Positions 8,002-16,582 of a stretch of DNA of 64,000 nucleotides are shown in pieces. Numbering within the stretch: position 1 is the stretch's first letter; every line of letters starts with the position of its first letter. The notes under the pieces were generated by a model that saw only the letters and a program-made list of their open reading frames with translations, was not told where the DNA came from and searched no databases. The DNA comes from Acidobacteriota bacterium. Its GTDB lineage: Bacteria > Acidobacteriota > Vicinamibacteria > Vicinamibacterales > UBA2999. The stretch is from NCBI GenBank assembly GCA_018000455.1, contig JAGNJW010000006.1, forward strand, positions 1 through 64,000, given 5' to 3'. The translations under genes were made by a program, and so were the position numbers.

Positions 8002-8029
8002 ACGCTGCGGAGCACTTGTGCCGCAGCGT
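8002..8029 (-). promoter_or_regulatory. 5' leader hairpin of TonB receptor mRNA
   Basis: A 9-bp perfect stem (8002-8010 with 8021-8029) encloses a 10-nt loop, within which GCAC and GTGC can pair alternatively. It lies 40 nt upstream of the receptor start codon, so it would be part of the 5' untranslated mRNA. It could protect the message or control ribosome access; no known riboswitch was recognised. Confidence 0.45.
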
Positions 8030-8084
8030 CTACGACTTACAAACGGTGACAATATATCCGCTCATTGTAGTGGCAGCGCCGTCC

Positions 8085-8114
8085 ATAAAAAATCACCAAG
8101 TTCAGGTATTTCAA
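8085..8114 (-). promoter_or_regulatory. candidate promoter of TonB receptor gene
   Basis: On the minus strand TTGAAA (8114-8109) and TTTTAT (8090-8085) are 18 nt apart and match the sigma-70 hexamers at five and four of six positions, in the most AT-rich stretch of the area. Transcription from here would give a leader of roughly 115 nt that contains the hairpin at 8002-8029. Confidence 0.4.
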
Positions 8115-8143
8115 CACTGAAAACCAGGGTAGTCGACTCATTT

Positions 8144-8159
8144 CGTCAATTAATTGACG
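8144..8159. promoter_or_regulatory. 16-bp perfect palindrome, candidate operator
   Basis: CGTCAATTAATTGACG reads the same on both strands. It lies 50 nt ahead of the tryptophan dioxygenase start and upstream of the receptor promoter, a position that fits a dimeric repressor or activator acting on one or both genes. The regulator is not in this window. Confidence 0.5.
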
Positions 8160-8209
8160 CCGCACGCAGACTTTCGCCCCCTCGTGGCGATCTGCGGTAG
8201 CCTCTCGAG

Positions 8210-8995
8210 GTGGACCGCGCCGTTACCTACAACTCCTACCTCAAGGTCGACGAGCTCCTGGCGCTGCAGCAGCCCCGCTCGGAGGGGCCCGAGCACGACG
8301 AACTGCTCTTCATCGTTATTCACCAAGTCTACGAGCTCTGGTTCAAGGAGATCCTCCACGAGCTGGATCACGTCCGCGCGCTGCTCGACGTAAACGACGC
8401 GCACCGGGCACAGCACACCATGAAGCGGGTGCTGACGATCCTCAAGGTGCTGGTCGCACAGCTCGACATCCTCGAGACGATGACGCCGCTCGAGTTCCAG
8501 TCGTTCCGCCTGCGGCTGGAGCAGGCCAGCGGCTTCCAGTCGGACCAGTTCCGCCAGCTCGAGTTCGTGCTCGGCCGCCGATCGGAGCAGGCCCTCGACC
8601 GGTTTCCCGCCGGCAGCCGCGCCCGCGCCGCTCTGGTCATCCGCCTGCGCGAGCCGTCGCTGTGGGGCAGTTTCCTCGCGTATCTGGCGCGCGAGGGCTA
8701 CCGTGTGCCCGCCGAGCTGCTCTCGGCCGAGCCCAGCGACCCGATCGTGGCGTCACCCGCGCTCCAGCAGTTGCTCGTCGACGTCTACAAGACCGACGCC
8801 AAGAACTCCGAGATGTGCGAACGCCTGGTGGACCTCGACGAAGGCGTGCAGGAGTGGCGGTATCGCCACATGAAGATGGTCGAACGCACCATCGGCACCC
8901 ATGCCGGCACGGGCGGATCGGCAGGGGCGGCCTACCTGCGCACCACGATTTCGCCGGCGTTTCCCGATCTCTGGGCGATCCGGTCGCAGCTCTAG
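8210..8995 (+). CDS. kynA: tryptophan 2,3-dioxygenase
   Basis: This 261-residue cytosolic heme enzyme opens the indole ring of L-tryptophan with O2 to give N-formylkynurenine, the first step of the kynurenine pathway. The N-terminal helix carries the family signature HQVYELWFKEIL; the proximal heme histidine lies in YRHMKMVERTIG near residue 223; and the substrate-binding loop GTGGSAG follows. Length is close to the usual 260-280. The start is a GTG in GTGGACCGC with a GAGG just upstream. No other kynurenine gene is adjacent, so the product may feed NAD synthesis or catabolism encoded elsewhere. A perfect palindrome upstream suggests regulation. Confidence 0.95.
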   Translation: MDRAVTYNSYLKVDELLALQQPRSEGPEHDELLFIVIHQVYELWFKEILHELDHVRALLDVNDAHRAQHTMKRVLTILKVLVAQLDILETMTPLEFQSFRLRLEQASGFQSDQFRQLEFVLGRRSEQALDRFPAGSRARAALVIRLREPSLWGSFLAYLAREGYRVPAELLSAEPSDPIVASPALQQLLVDVYKTDAKNSEMCERLVDLDEGVQEWRYRHMKMVERTIGTHAGTGGSAGAAYLRTTISPAFPDLWAIRSQL

Positions 8996-9177
8996 CTGGC
9001 GTCGGTGCAGCTGTGTCGACGCCAGGCGCCCTCGTGCCCCGAATCCTTGACTTCGTACAACTCGCCCGCCGACGTGGCATCAGCGAAACGGCGAGTGGCC
9101 ACGGCCCAGCCAAACAGCACCGGCAGCACGGCTGCCAGCATCAGGCTGGGACGCCACGACCTGCCGCGCGGTGCCAT
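8992..9177 (-). CDS. small hypothetical membrane protein
   Basis: This reading frame of about 61 codons has GC-rich third positions like the true genes nearby and encodes one hydrophobic segment (about residues 11-26, SLMLAAVLPVLFGWAV) followed by a short polar tail. No family was recognised. The ATG chosen opens just before the membrane segment; the frame can be extended to 9210. It converges on kynA and overlaps its stop codon by 4 nt. It follows the polysaccharide glycosyltransferase gene on the same strand by 60 nt. Confidence 0.4.
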   Translation of the reverse strand: MAPRGRSWRPSLMLAAVLPVLFGWAVATRRFADATSAGELYEVKDSGHEGAWRRHSCTDAS

Positions 9178-9237
9178 GTCTTCCCGACCCAAGCGAATGC
9201 CTGAGCGCATGCTGCGCAGCGAGTGAGGCGGTCGGGG

Positions 9238-10320
9238 CTACGTCGCGGCCGCCCGGAGCAGCGTAGCAGCCAACGTGCCCTCCCACTGCGCGACCGAATA
9301 GTGGTCGACCACGGTCTGGCGGCCGGCTGCACCCACACGGCCCCGCAACCGAGGGTTGTCGATCAGGCGGCACAGCACGTCGTACCATTCGTCCGCCGAC
9401 GACGGCAGGAAGCCGTTCACCCCAGGCTCGACGATTTCGTTGTTCACGCCCACCGGACTCATCACGCTGGCCGCCCCCATGGCCATGCTGACCAGGCCCT
9501 TCAGACCGCACTTGCCTCGTGTCCATTCGTCGTCGGGTAAGGGCATCAGGCCGATGTCCATGGTGCGCAGCAAGGCCATCTCGCTCTGCTGCGACCACGC
9601 CTCGCCGCGGAGTCCGAGCGGCTGATGGGCGAACGCGGGGTCGCCCATTACGCGCACCTTGACCCGCTCGCCGTAGCGCGCCTGCACGCGCTCGAGCACC
9701 GGGAGTACCTGGGCAAGGTGCGCGACCGTGGACGCACTGCCGCTCCAGGCGATGGTGACTGGGGCGTCACGCCGCCGCGAGCCGTCGGGGGCGAACACGT
9801 CGGTGTCCACGCAGGTGGGCACGACCACGACGCTCGGCGAGTGCAGGCGCGCCCACGCGGCGAGGTATTCGTTGCCGGCGACGACTGAGCGCGCGCGCCC
9901 GACGATGGTCGCCACCTTGTCGACGTTCTTGAGCCTGGCGAAGCGGGCGTTGGCCGCCGATGTGGCCCGAATCCAGATCGCATCGTCGAAGTCGAAAACC
10001 ACCGGCGCGCTGAGGCCCGCGAGCCACTCGCTCCATGCGCCACCGAGGAAGAAGGCTTCCCGCTGCACGAGCCACACGTCCACGTCGCGCGCACGGGCGA
10101 TGCTCCCGAGGCGCCGAATGGCGGCGCGCGCGGCCACCATGGCCTTGCCGGCGACGTTGCCACGGCCATAGAAGGCCCGGAGGTCTTCGGCGTCGAGCAC
10201 CCAGTCGTAGCGGAGGGTGATCCCGCGGGCGGCCAGGCGTGCGCCGAACGCCTCCACGCGGTAGCGCTGCGACGGGCTGAGACCCGGGGCCTGCAACGCG
10301 AGGAACCCGACGCGTGTCAT
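9238..10320 (-). CDS. glycosyltransferase, GT-B fold (group 1)
   Basis: This 360-residue cytosolic enzyme has the two-domain GT-B layout. The C-terminal half carries the nucleotide-sugar region: TIAWSGS opening the second domain, MPLPDDEWTRGKCGLKGLVSM in the position of the family's acidic-residue loop, and GVNGFL. The N-terminal half contains LQAPGLSPSQRYR, typical for transferases that start from a glycan acceptor. The sugar specificity is unknown. The start ATG opens with TRVGFLAL; the frame upstream shadows the neighbouring methyltransferase. It ends a four-gene minus-strand operon and follows the methyltransferase by 17 nt. Confidence 0.85.
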   Translation of the reverse strand: MTRVGFLALQAPGLSPSQRYRVEAFGARLAARGITLRYDWVLDAEDLRAFYGRGNVAGKAMVAARAAIRRLGSIARARDVDVWLVQREAFFLGGAWSEWLAGLSAPVVFDFDDAIWIRATSAANARFARLKNVDKVATIVGRARSVVAGNEYLAAWARLHSPSVVVVPTCVDTDVFAPDGSRRRDAPVTIAWSGSASTVAHLAQVLPVLERVQARYGERVKVRVMGDPAFAHQPLGLRGEAWSQQSEMALLRTMDIGLMPLPDDEWTRGKCGLKGLVSMAMGAASVMSPVGVNNEIVEPGVNGFLPSSADEWYDVLCRLIDNPRLRGRVGAAGRQTVVDHYSVAQWEGTLAATLLRAAAT

Positions 10321-10337
10321 GCGCGGTGCCGGAAACG

Positions 10338-10985
10338 TCAGCCTGTGGGCCGCTCGGCCACGACGAACATCTGCCCGGCCAGCGGTCGCCACGGCAGCCG
10401 CAGGTACACGGGCATGAGAAAACTCAGGCCCCCGAGGCGGCTCTTCACGGTCAGCGGCAGGAAGCGTGGCACCATCGTCGTGACGCGGAAGCCGCTCGCG
10501 GCCAGCCAGTCGCCGAGCGAGACGTCGGTGAAGATCGCTCTGTGCGTGTAGTCGTCGAAATACCGGCCCGGTTGCAGGCGGAAGTTCGGCTGCACGAGGC
10601 CCAGGCGGCCGCCTGGCTTGAGCACGCGGCGGATCTCGCTGGCCATCGCATCGAGGACAGGCCACTCGAAGTGCTCCAGGAAGTTGCTCGCGAAGACGAA
10701 GTCGAACTCGGCCGCGGGCATCGCGCGCAGGGCCTCCAGGGCATCACCCACTACCGTCTCGACGCCGGACGCCGCCGCCTGACGTACCGTGTCGGAGAGA
10801 TCAACGGCCACACGCCTCCTGGCGGCAACGCCGTTGATGAAGTAGCAGTAGCCGGCGCCCAGTTCGAGCACGGCCGCATTCGCCGGCACGTAGGCGGCGA
10901 GGTAGCGGTTCAAGTGCGCCCACATCTGGCCACGACGCGGGTCTTCCGCGAACCGGGTGGCGAAGTACCGCTCGTGCTCACTCAT
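10338..10985 (-). CDS. class I SAM-dependent methyltransferase
   Basis: This 215-residue protein carries the Rossmann SAM-binding motif I as VLELGAGYCYF (about residues 39-49), the acidic motif II AVDLSD, and motif IV as FDFVFASNFLEHF, followed by RRVLKPGGRLGLVQPNF. It belongs to the Methyltransf_11/23 group often found in polysaccharide loci, where such enzymes methylate sugar residues or lipid-linked glycans. Its ATG overlaps the stop codon of the upstream glycosyltransferase (ATGA), so the two are co-translated. The exact acceptor cannot be told. Confidence 0.85.
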   Translation of the reverse strand: MSEHERYFATRFAEDPRRGQMWAHLNRYLAAYVPANAAVLELGAGYCYFINGVAARRRVAVDLSDTVRQAAASGVETVVGDALEALRAMPAAEFDFVFASNFLEHFEWPVLDAMASEIRRVLKPGGRLGLVQPNFRLQPGRYFDDYTHRAIFTDVSLGDWLAASGFRVTTMVPRFLPLTVKSRLGGLSFLMPVYLRLPWRPLAGQMFVVAERPTG

Positions 10986-11734
10986 GCGGGACGCTCCCGA
11001 TCGCGCGGCCGGCGAGGACCTGCGCGTTCGAGCCGCATCAGGCGCTTGCGCGTGATGAGCGCGATCATCTTCAGGCCCAGAAAGAACGCCTTGATGGGAT
11101 CGCCGGTGACCGACGAGGTGCCGACCCTGGGCAGGTAGTTCAACGGGATCTGAATCACGCTGTACTTGGCCCGCAGGCTGGTGATCATCATCTCGGGTCC
11201 GAACTCGCTCCCGCCGACCTTGAAGTAGGGCAACAGCGCGCGTGCCGTCTCGCGGCGCACCAGGCGGTAGGTGCAGCCCACGTCGGTCAAGCTGGTGGCG
11301 TTGTAGAGGAACTCCATGTATTTGGCGACCGCCCAGTTCCCCCAGCGCAGGAACAGGCCCATGTTGGCGCCCTGCCAGATGAGCTGCTGCGACGTTCGAC
11401 TGCCATAGACGATGTCGAAGTCTGCGGCGTACGCCAAGAGCTTGAAGACGTCGCTGGCGAGGAATGTCGCGTCAGGCTCGCAGATGATCAAGTAGTCCCT
11501 GTCGGACTCGCTCAGCCCGCGGCGGATCGCGTTGCCATACCCCTGCCGTTGTTCGTGGATCTCAACCGCGCCCGTGCCAGCCACTTCTTCGGAGGTGCCG
11601 GCGGCGGCATTATTGTTGATGACCATGACTTCGTCCACGACCCCGGTCGCGAAGAAATCCGCGATGACCTGACGGATGGAATCCTTTTCGTTGTAGGTCG
11701 GCAGGATCACGCAGACGCTATGGCCGTTCCACAT
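10982..11734 (-). CDS. family 2 glycosyltransferase (DPM1-like)
   Basis: This 250-residue GT-A enzyme begins with VCVILPTYNEKDSI, the family-2 opening strand, has the metal/nucleotide acidic motif in the form EPDATFL (about residue 86) and the RQGYGNAIRRG acceptor-side helix of dolichol-phosphate-mannose-synthase-like enzymes. There are no C-terminal membrane helices. It probably transfers a sugar to a polyprenyl phosphate that the neighbouring large membrane protein can use. It follows that membrane-protein gene by 7 nt and overlaps the methyltransferase gene by 4 nt. The sugar is unknown. Confidence 0.85.
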   Translation of the reverse strand: MWNGHSVCVILPTYNEKDSIRQVIADFFATGVVDEVMVINNNAAAGTSEEVAGTGAVEIHEQRQGYGNAIRRGLSESDRDYLIICEPDATFLASDVFKLLAYAADFDIVYGSRTSQQLIWQGANMGLFLRWGNWAVAKYMEFLYNATSLTDVGCTYRLVRRETARALLPYFKVGGSEFGPEMMITSLRAKYSVIQIPLNYLPRVGTSSVTGDPIKAFFLGLKMIALITRKRLMRLERAGPRRPRDRERPA

Positions 11735-11741
11735 GGAGCCC

Positions 11742-13844
11742 TCAGTTGGCGTGAGCCGGGGCTGGCGTTCGGGCAGCGCCGGGGAGCAAGTAGACCGCCG
11801 AGAACAGGAACACGGCGTGGAGCGGCAGGATGGTCTTGTAGCCGTAGGTCCATGGAGCCGCCATGACCATGGCGATGAGATGGCTCACGGCAAACGTGGC
11901 GACGACCAGTCTCACATCGCTGGGCAGGCGGCGGACGAGGAGCACGGCGCAAAACAGGGCGGTGAGAACCAACAGCTCCGGATGCAGGACCGAGCCGCCG
12001 GGCATCCCCCAGTGGGTCATGCCCAGCGAAAACGCCACCTTGCGCAGCTCGAGGCCGAGCACGCCGAGCGGGTCGGCCAGCACCAGGCTGCCGGCCGCCA
12101 CGACGCTTTCGAACATGGACGGCGTGTGGCTGAACATTGCCGGCACAGGATTTGGTGTCACCTCTGGCGGCACCAAGAAGTACGGAAGCTGGATCCACGA
12201 GCTGACCAGCACCACGGCCTTGCCCGACATGATCCAGTTCCTGATGGCAAACGGGGCCAGGCCGAGCGCGAATCCGGCCGCGACGCCGGCGGCCACGCGA
12301 AGGCGCGCCCCGGGGAGCACGGCCTTGCCCCACAGCACGATCGCCAGGATGAACAGCGGCGTGAACGTGAGGAACGAGGGCCGTGTGCCGGCCGCGATCG
12401 CGCACGAGACGCCGGCGGCTATCGTCCACAGTCCCCGGCGCGTGATCGCCAGCCGGCAACACACGAGCGACAGGAACACGACGCCCGTGAATAGGCTGTC
12501 GGTGTATCCGATGAGGGCGTAGGGCAGCATGTGCGCGTGAATGAACCACGTCAGCGCGGTCATACCGGCGATGGCGGCCCACCACCGCTGGTCGCGCCAG
12601 CCCAACGCCCACGACAGCGGCAGCACCGCCGCGACCGACCAGCCATTGACGAGGCGGATGACCGAAAAATCCTCGCCGATCACTGCCTGGGCCAGACCCA
12701 TGACGTACGGAAACACGGGATAGAAATAGAACGGCTCGCCGCGGCCCACCGGGAGGCCGTTGGGCATCAGCCATCCCTCGAGGATGACGTTTCTGGCGTT
12801 GCTGACGTAGGCCAGCGGATCGTCGCCCGACCACATGTGAAAGGTCCACGCCGTGTACGGGATGGCGTTCTCGGCGGCGGCGTAGAGCAGCCAGCCGAAA
12901 GCCCCGACAAGCGCCGTTCTGGCCACGATGTCGCCCACCCGCCGGCGGCTGGATCGCGGCAGCCCTGGTGCGTAGGCCCAGAGCAGCGTGCCGAACAACA
13001 CTCCGACGGACACGGCCACGACTGCCAGCGACCAGTCGATGGTCGACGGCGCCTGGTAGGGGGCGGCGATGGCCGGGTCGAAGGGACGCACATCCAGGTC
13101 GCCCGTCACCGGTGTCGTGACCCGCACGGCAACGGCGGGTGACACTCCGGCCGGCTTGTCGTACACGACCTCGAGGTCGACGCGGCCGGCTGGCACCGGC
13201 GCATCCGTGGACCACGTACCGTTCACGGCCGGCCCTGATTCGCTTAGCAGTGTCGTGCCGCTCACGCGCACGAGCAGCGCCCCCTGCGCGTCGACGCCAA
13301 CGGTGACCACCGCCGAAGCAGGAAGGTAGGCGACTCCCGTCCACGTGGCCCGGATCGGCACGCTGACTTCCCGAGGCTGCGGCTCAATCCGGGCGCCGTA
13401 CCTCTGCAAGTCGTTCAGGAAGTGCCACCCGATGTTGTCCCGGTCGAACTGAATCGCCGGATCGATCCGGTAGTCGTGGCTGCCGAAACGCCATGGCAAA
13501 GCCACTCGCTGCGGCGGTGCGTCCACCATCTCGAACTGGGCACGCCATCCGGTGGCTACGCTGCCCTCACCCAGCCACAGTTGCAGGGGGATGCCCGCGC
13601 CAAGCGCCAGCACTACGGTCAGCGGAATGGATCTTCGCGGCGGAACCAACGCCACGACCGCGACCAGCCACACCGCCCCGACCAGCATCCACCGCGCAGG
13701 TTGGCCAAGGGGTGGTCCCGAAAACGCCGAGCCGAACGCGCCGGGCGCCACCAGCGTCGCTGCCGTGAGCGCCAGCGCGACCAATGCACCCACGCGCGCG
13801 GGTCTGTCGCCGACGGCTGAGGGGGGCGGGGTGGAATCGGTCAT
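11742..13844 (-). CDS. GT-C-like polytopic membrane protein
   Basis: This 700-residue protein has about three N-terminal hydrophobic helices, a soluble beta-rich segment at about residues 95-260, and then around ten more membrane helices. The first loop of the second block has WSGDDPLAYVSNA, an acidic pair where GT-C glycosyltransferases such as the mannosyltransferase/PMT family keep their catalytic acid. It probably glycosylates an extracytoplasmic glycan or lipid with a polyprenyl-phosphate-linked sugar supplied by the neighbouring DPM1-like enzyme. The insertion of a beta domain between membrane blocks is unusual. It is the first gene of the minus-strand operon and is divergent from rfbB. 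Confidence 0.7.
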   Translation of the reverse strand: MTDSTPPPSAVGDRPARVGALVALALTAATLVAPGAFGSAFSGPPLGQPARWMLVGAVWLVAVVALVPPRRSIPLTVVLALGAGIPLQLWLGEGSVATGWRAQFEMVDAPPQRVALPWRFGSHDYRIDPAIQFDRDNIGWHFLNDLQRYGARIEPQPREVSVPIRATWTGVAYLPASAVVTVGVDAQGALLVRVSGTTLLSESGPAVNGTWSTDAPVPAGRVDLEVVYDKPAGVSPAVAVRVTTPVTGDLDVRPFDPAIAAPYQAPSTIDWSLAVVAVSVGVLFGTLLWAYAPGLPRSSRRRVGDIVARTALVGAFGWLLYAAAENAIPYTAWTFHMWSGDDPLAYVSNARNVILEGWLMPNGLPVGRGEPFYFYPVFPYVMGLAQAVIGEDFSVIRLVNGWSVAAVLPLSWALGWRDQRWWAAIAGMTALTWFIHAHMLPYALIGYTDSLFTGVVFLSLVCCRLAITRRGLWTIAAGVSCAIAAGTRPSFLTFTPLFILAIVLWGKAVLPGARLRVAAGVAAGFALGLAPFAIRNWIMSGKAVVLVSSWIQLPYFLVPPEVTPNPVPAMFSHTPSMFESVVAAGSLVLADPLGVLGLELRKVAFSLGMTHWGMPGGSVLHPELLVLTALFCAVLLVRRLPSDVRLVVATFAVSHLIAMVMAAPWTYGYKTILPLHAVFLFSAVYLLPGAARTPAPAHAN

Positions 13845-13987
13845 CCGGGCGCCCGATTATACCGGGCGACCCTGCGCGCGCCGCGCAATCCACGGCCCAA
13901 GTCCCGGGTGCCCGGCCGCCGCGTGCCTTGAGCCCTCGGGCCGAACCAGCGATAATGCCACGGGCGCTCCCGCCTTCGAATTCCCTG

Positions 13988-15082
13988 ATGCACACCTGGA
14001 TTGTCACCGGCGGTGCCGGCTTCATCGGCAGCAACTTCGTGCGACGGGCCGTGGCCTCGGCCCGAGAGACGCGGCTCATCGTGCTCGACAAGCTGACCTA
14101 CGCCGGTCACCTCGAGAGTCTCGACGGGCTGGTCGACGGCCAGCGCGTGACGTTCGTCCAGGGCGACATCGCCGAACGGGCCGACGTGCGGGCCGTCGTC
14201 GAGCAGGCGCGGCCAACCGCCATCGTCAACTTCGCCGCCGAGAGCCACGTCGATCGTTCGATCGATGGCCCTGGCGAGTTCGTGCGCACCAACATCACCG
14301 GCACCTTCGAGCTCCTCGAGGGTGCGCGCGCTTTCCTCCAATCGGCCAGCGAGCCTGAGAAGGCGGCATTCCGCTTCCTCCACGTGTCGACCGACGAAGT
14401 CTACGGTTCGCTTGGTCCCGAAGGCGCGTTCACCGAAACGACCCCGTACGCGCCGAACTCCCCCTATTCGGCCAGCAAGGCCTCGGCCGACCACCTGGTG
14501 CGCGCCTACCACGAGACCTACGGCCTGCCCACGCTGCTGACGAACTGCTCGAACAACTACGGCCCGTATCAGTTTCCCGAGAAGCTCGTGCCCTTGATGG
14601 TGACCAACGCGCTCGACGGCAAGCCGCTGCCGATCTACGGCGATGGTCTGAACCGCCGCGACTGGCTGCACGTCGACGACCACTGCGACGCCATCTTGCG
14701 CGTGCTCCAGGCCGGAGTGCCGGGCGAGAAGTACAACGTGGGCGGCAACGCCGAGCGTACCAACCTCGACATGGTCGACGCGCTCTGCGCGGCCCTCGAG
14801 CTGGCGGCTCCTGGCGCCGAGAATCCGCGCCTCAAGGCGGCCGGCGTGACTCACTACGACGATCTGAAGGTGTTCGTGAAGGACCGCCCTGGACACGACA
14901 AGCGCTATGCCATCGACGCCTCGAAGATCGCGCGGGAGCTCGGCTTCAGCCCCCGCTATTCCTTCCAGGAGGGCCTCAACCAGACCGTGGCGTGGTACAT
15001 CGCCAACCGCGCCTGGTGCGAGGCCGTGACGCGCGGCAAGTACGACCGCGAACGGCTCGGACTCTCGGTGGCCAAGTCGTGA
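13988..15082 (+). CDS. rfbB: dTDP-glucose 4,6-dehydratase
   Basis: This 364-residue extended short-chain dehydrogenase converts dTDP-glucose to dTDP-4-keto-6-deoxyglucose. It has the NAD-binding motif [10 protein letters not shown] (residues 8-17), the catalytic STDEVYG and the YSASK tyrosine-lysine pair, plus the substrate phrase [11 protein letters not shown]. All key residues are present and length is normal. The start was set at the ATG that immediately precedes the Rossmann motif; an upstream ATG at 13955 adds residues without similarity. Its stop codon overlaps the GTG start of rfbA. The gene opens a plus-strand operon for dTDP-deoxysugar and polysaccharide assembly. Confidence 0.95.
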   Translation: MHTWIVTGGAGFIGSNFVRRAVASARETRLIVLDKLTYAGHLESLDGLVDGQRVTFVQGDIAERADVRAVVEQARPTAIVNFAAESHVDRSIDGPGEFVRTNITGTFELLEGARAFLQSASEPEKAAFRFLHVSTDEVYGSLGPEGAFTETTPYAPNSPYSASKASADHLVRAYHETYGLPTLLTNCSNNYGPYQFPEKLVPLMVTNALDGKPLPIYGDGLNRRDWLHVDDHCDAILRVLQAGVPGEKYNVGGNAERTNLDMVDALCAALELAAPGAENPRLKAAGVTHYDDLKVFVKDRPGHDKRYAIDASKIARELGFSPRYSFQEGLNQTVAWYIANRAWCEAVTRGKYDRERLGLSVAKS

Positions 15083-15945
15083 AGGGCATCATCCTGGCGG
15101 GCGGATCGGGCTCACGGCTGTACCCGGTGACCCTCGCGGTCTCGAAGCAGCTCGTACCGATCTACGACAAGCCTATGATCTATCACCCGCTCACCACGCT
15201 GATGTGGGCGGGCATCCGCGAGATCATGATCATCACGACGCCGGAGGATCAATCGGCGTTCCAGCGGCTGCTCGGAGACGGGTCGCGGTTCGGCATTGCG
15301 ATCACCTGGGCGGTGCAGCCGAAACCTGAAGGGCTGGCGCAGGCATTCATCATCGGCCGCCAGTTCGTGGACGGATCGTCGGTGGCCCTGGCGCTCGGCG
15401 ACAACATCTTCTACGGCGACAATTTCCCAGCCACGGTGCAGCGGGCCGCGGCCCGCGAGAGCGGCGCGACCGTGTTCGGCTACCAGGTGAAGGACCCCGA
15501 ACGCTACGGCGTCGTGGCGTTCGATGGTGAGCGGCGTGCGATCAGCCTCGAAGAGAAACCCATCGCGCCGAAGTCGAACGTGGCGGTCACCGGGCTCTAC
15601 TTCTACGATGGCCGCGTGTGCGACATCGCTGCCGGACTGCGTCCCTCGAAGCGTGGCGAACTCGAGATCACCGACGTGAACCGCCAGTACCTCGAGTGGG
15701 GTGCGCTCGGCGTCGAGATGCTCGGTCGCGGCATGGCCTGGCTCGACACGGGCACGCACGAGGCCATGCTGCAGGCGTCCACGTTCATCCAGGTGATCGA
15801 GGAACGCCAGGGGCTGAAGGTGGCCTGTCCCGAAGAGGTCGCATTCCGCATGGGATACATCGATGCGGCGGCGGTGCGCCGCGCCGGCGAGCTCATGGCG
15901 AAGAACGAGTACGGACAGTACCTGCTGCGGTTGCTCGAAGGATGA
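15079..15945 (+). CDS. rfbA: glucose-1-phosphate thymidylyltransferase
   Basis: This 288-residue enzyme makes dTDP-glucose from dTTP and glucose 1-phosphate, the entry step of dTDP-rhamnose synthesis. The nucleotide-binding signature [11 protein letters not shown] is at residues 8-18, followed by [16 protein letters not shown]; the metal-site region is [11 protein letters not shown], and LEEKP is intact. The GTG start lies inside the rfbB stop codon (GTGA), so the two enzymes are translated together. Length and motifs are typical, so activity is expected. Confidence 0.95.
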   Translation: MKGIILAGGSGSRLYPVTLAVSKQLVPIYDKPMIYHPLTTLMWAGIREIMIITTPEDQSAFQRLLGDGSRFGIAITWAVQPKPEGLAQAFIIGRQFVDGSSVALALGDNIFYGDNFPATVQRAAARESGATVFGYQVKDPERYGVVAFDGERRAISLEEKPIAPKSNVAVTGLYFYDGRVCDIAAGLRPSKRGELEITDVNRQYLEWGALGVEMLGRGMAWLDTGTHEAMLQASTFIQVIEERQGLKVACPEEVAFRMGYIDAAAVRRAGELMAKNEYGQYLLRLLEG

Positions 15946-15960
15946 GACCGTAGGGCCGTC

Positions 15961-16518
15961 ATGATCGTTACCGAGACGAACCTCGCCGGAGTGAAACTGA
16001 TCCAGCCTGTCGTGCACCGCGACGACCGCGGGTTCTTCGTCGAGACCTACCATCAGCGCCGCTACGTCGAGGCCGGTATGCCATCGATCTTCGTCCAGGA
16101 CAACCACTCGCGCTCAGTCAAGGGCACGGTGCGTGGACTGCACATGCAGCGCACGTCGCTTCAGGCGAAGCTGGTGCGGGTGATTCTCGGCGAGATCTTC
16201 GACGTGGCGGTCGACGTGCGCGTGGGCTCACCGACCTTTGGCCGCTGGACGGGTGCGCGGCTGTCGGATGCCAACGGTCACCAGTTCTACGTGCCCGAGG
16301 GCTTTGCCCACGGTTTCGCCGTGGTGTCGGACGTGGCGGAAGTCGAGTACAAGTGCAGCGCGTTCTATGACGTCGCCGACGAGATCGCCATTCGGTTCGA
16401 CGACCCCGCAATCGGCGTGGCGTGGCCGGTGACGTCGCCGATCCTCTCGCGTCGTGACGCCGGGGCGCTGCCGCTGGCCGAGCACCTGCCGCAGTTGCCG
16501 CCCTTCGCCGCGCCATGA
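15961..16518 (+). CDS. rfbC: dTDP-4-dehydrorhamnose 3,5-epimerase
   Basis: This 185-residue cupin enzyme epimerises dTDP-4-keto-6-deoxyglucose at C3 and C5. It shows RGFFVETYH, the catalytic-histidine motif as RGLHMQ (most relatives read RGLHYQ), and the second signature YVPEGFAHGFAV. It follows rfbA by 15 nt. The fourth enzyme, the dTDP-4-dehydrorhamnose reductase RmlD, is not found in this window, so either it is encoded elsewhere or the 4-keto product serves another branch. Confidence 0.93.
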   Translation: MIVTETNLAGVKLIQPVVHRDDRGFFVETYHQRRYVEAGMPSIFVQDNHSRSVKGTVRGLHMQRTSLQAKLVRVILGEIFDVAVDVRVGSPTFGRWTGARLSDANGHQFYVPEGFAHGFAVVSDVAEVEYKCSAFYDVADEIAIRFDDPAIGVAWPVTSPILSRRDAGALPLAEHLPQLPPFAAP

Positions 16519-16582
16519 GCCCCGGGACCACACCCGTATAGGTCGTGATGCCCGGTTCACGAATCGCGTCCCGCCTTCGCCG

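Noticed and set aside
11707..13344. 545-codon minus-strand frame in the GT-C-like gene
   Set aside because: Alternative frame of the membrane-protein gene; no hydrophobic pattern or motif.
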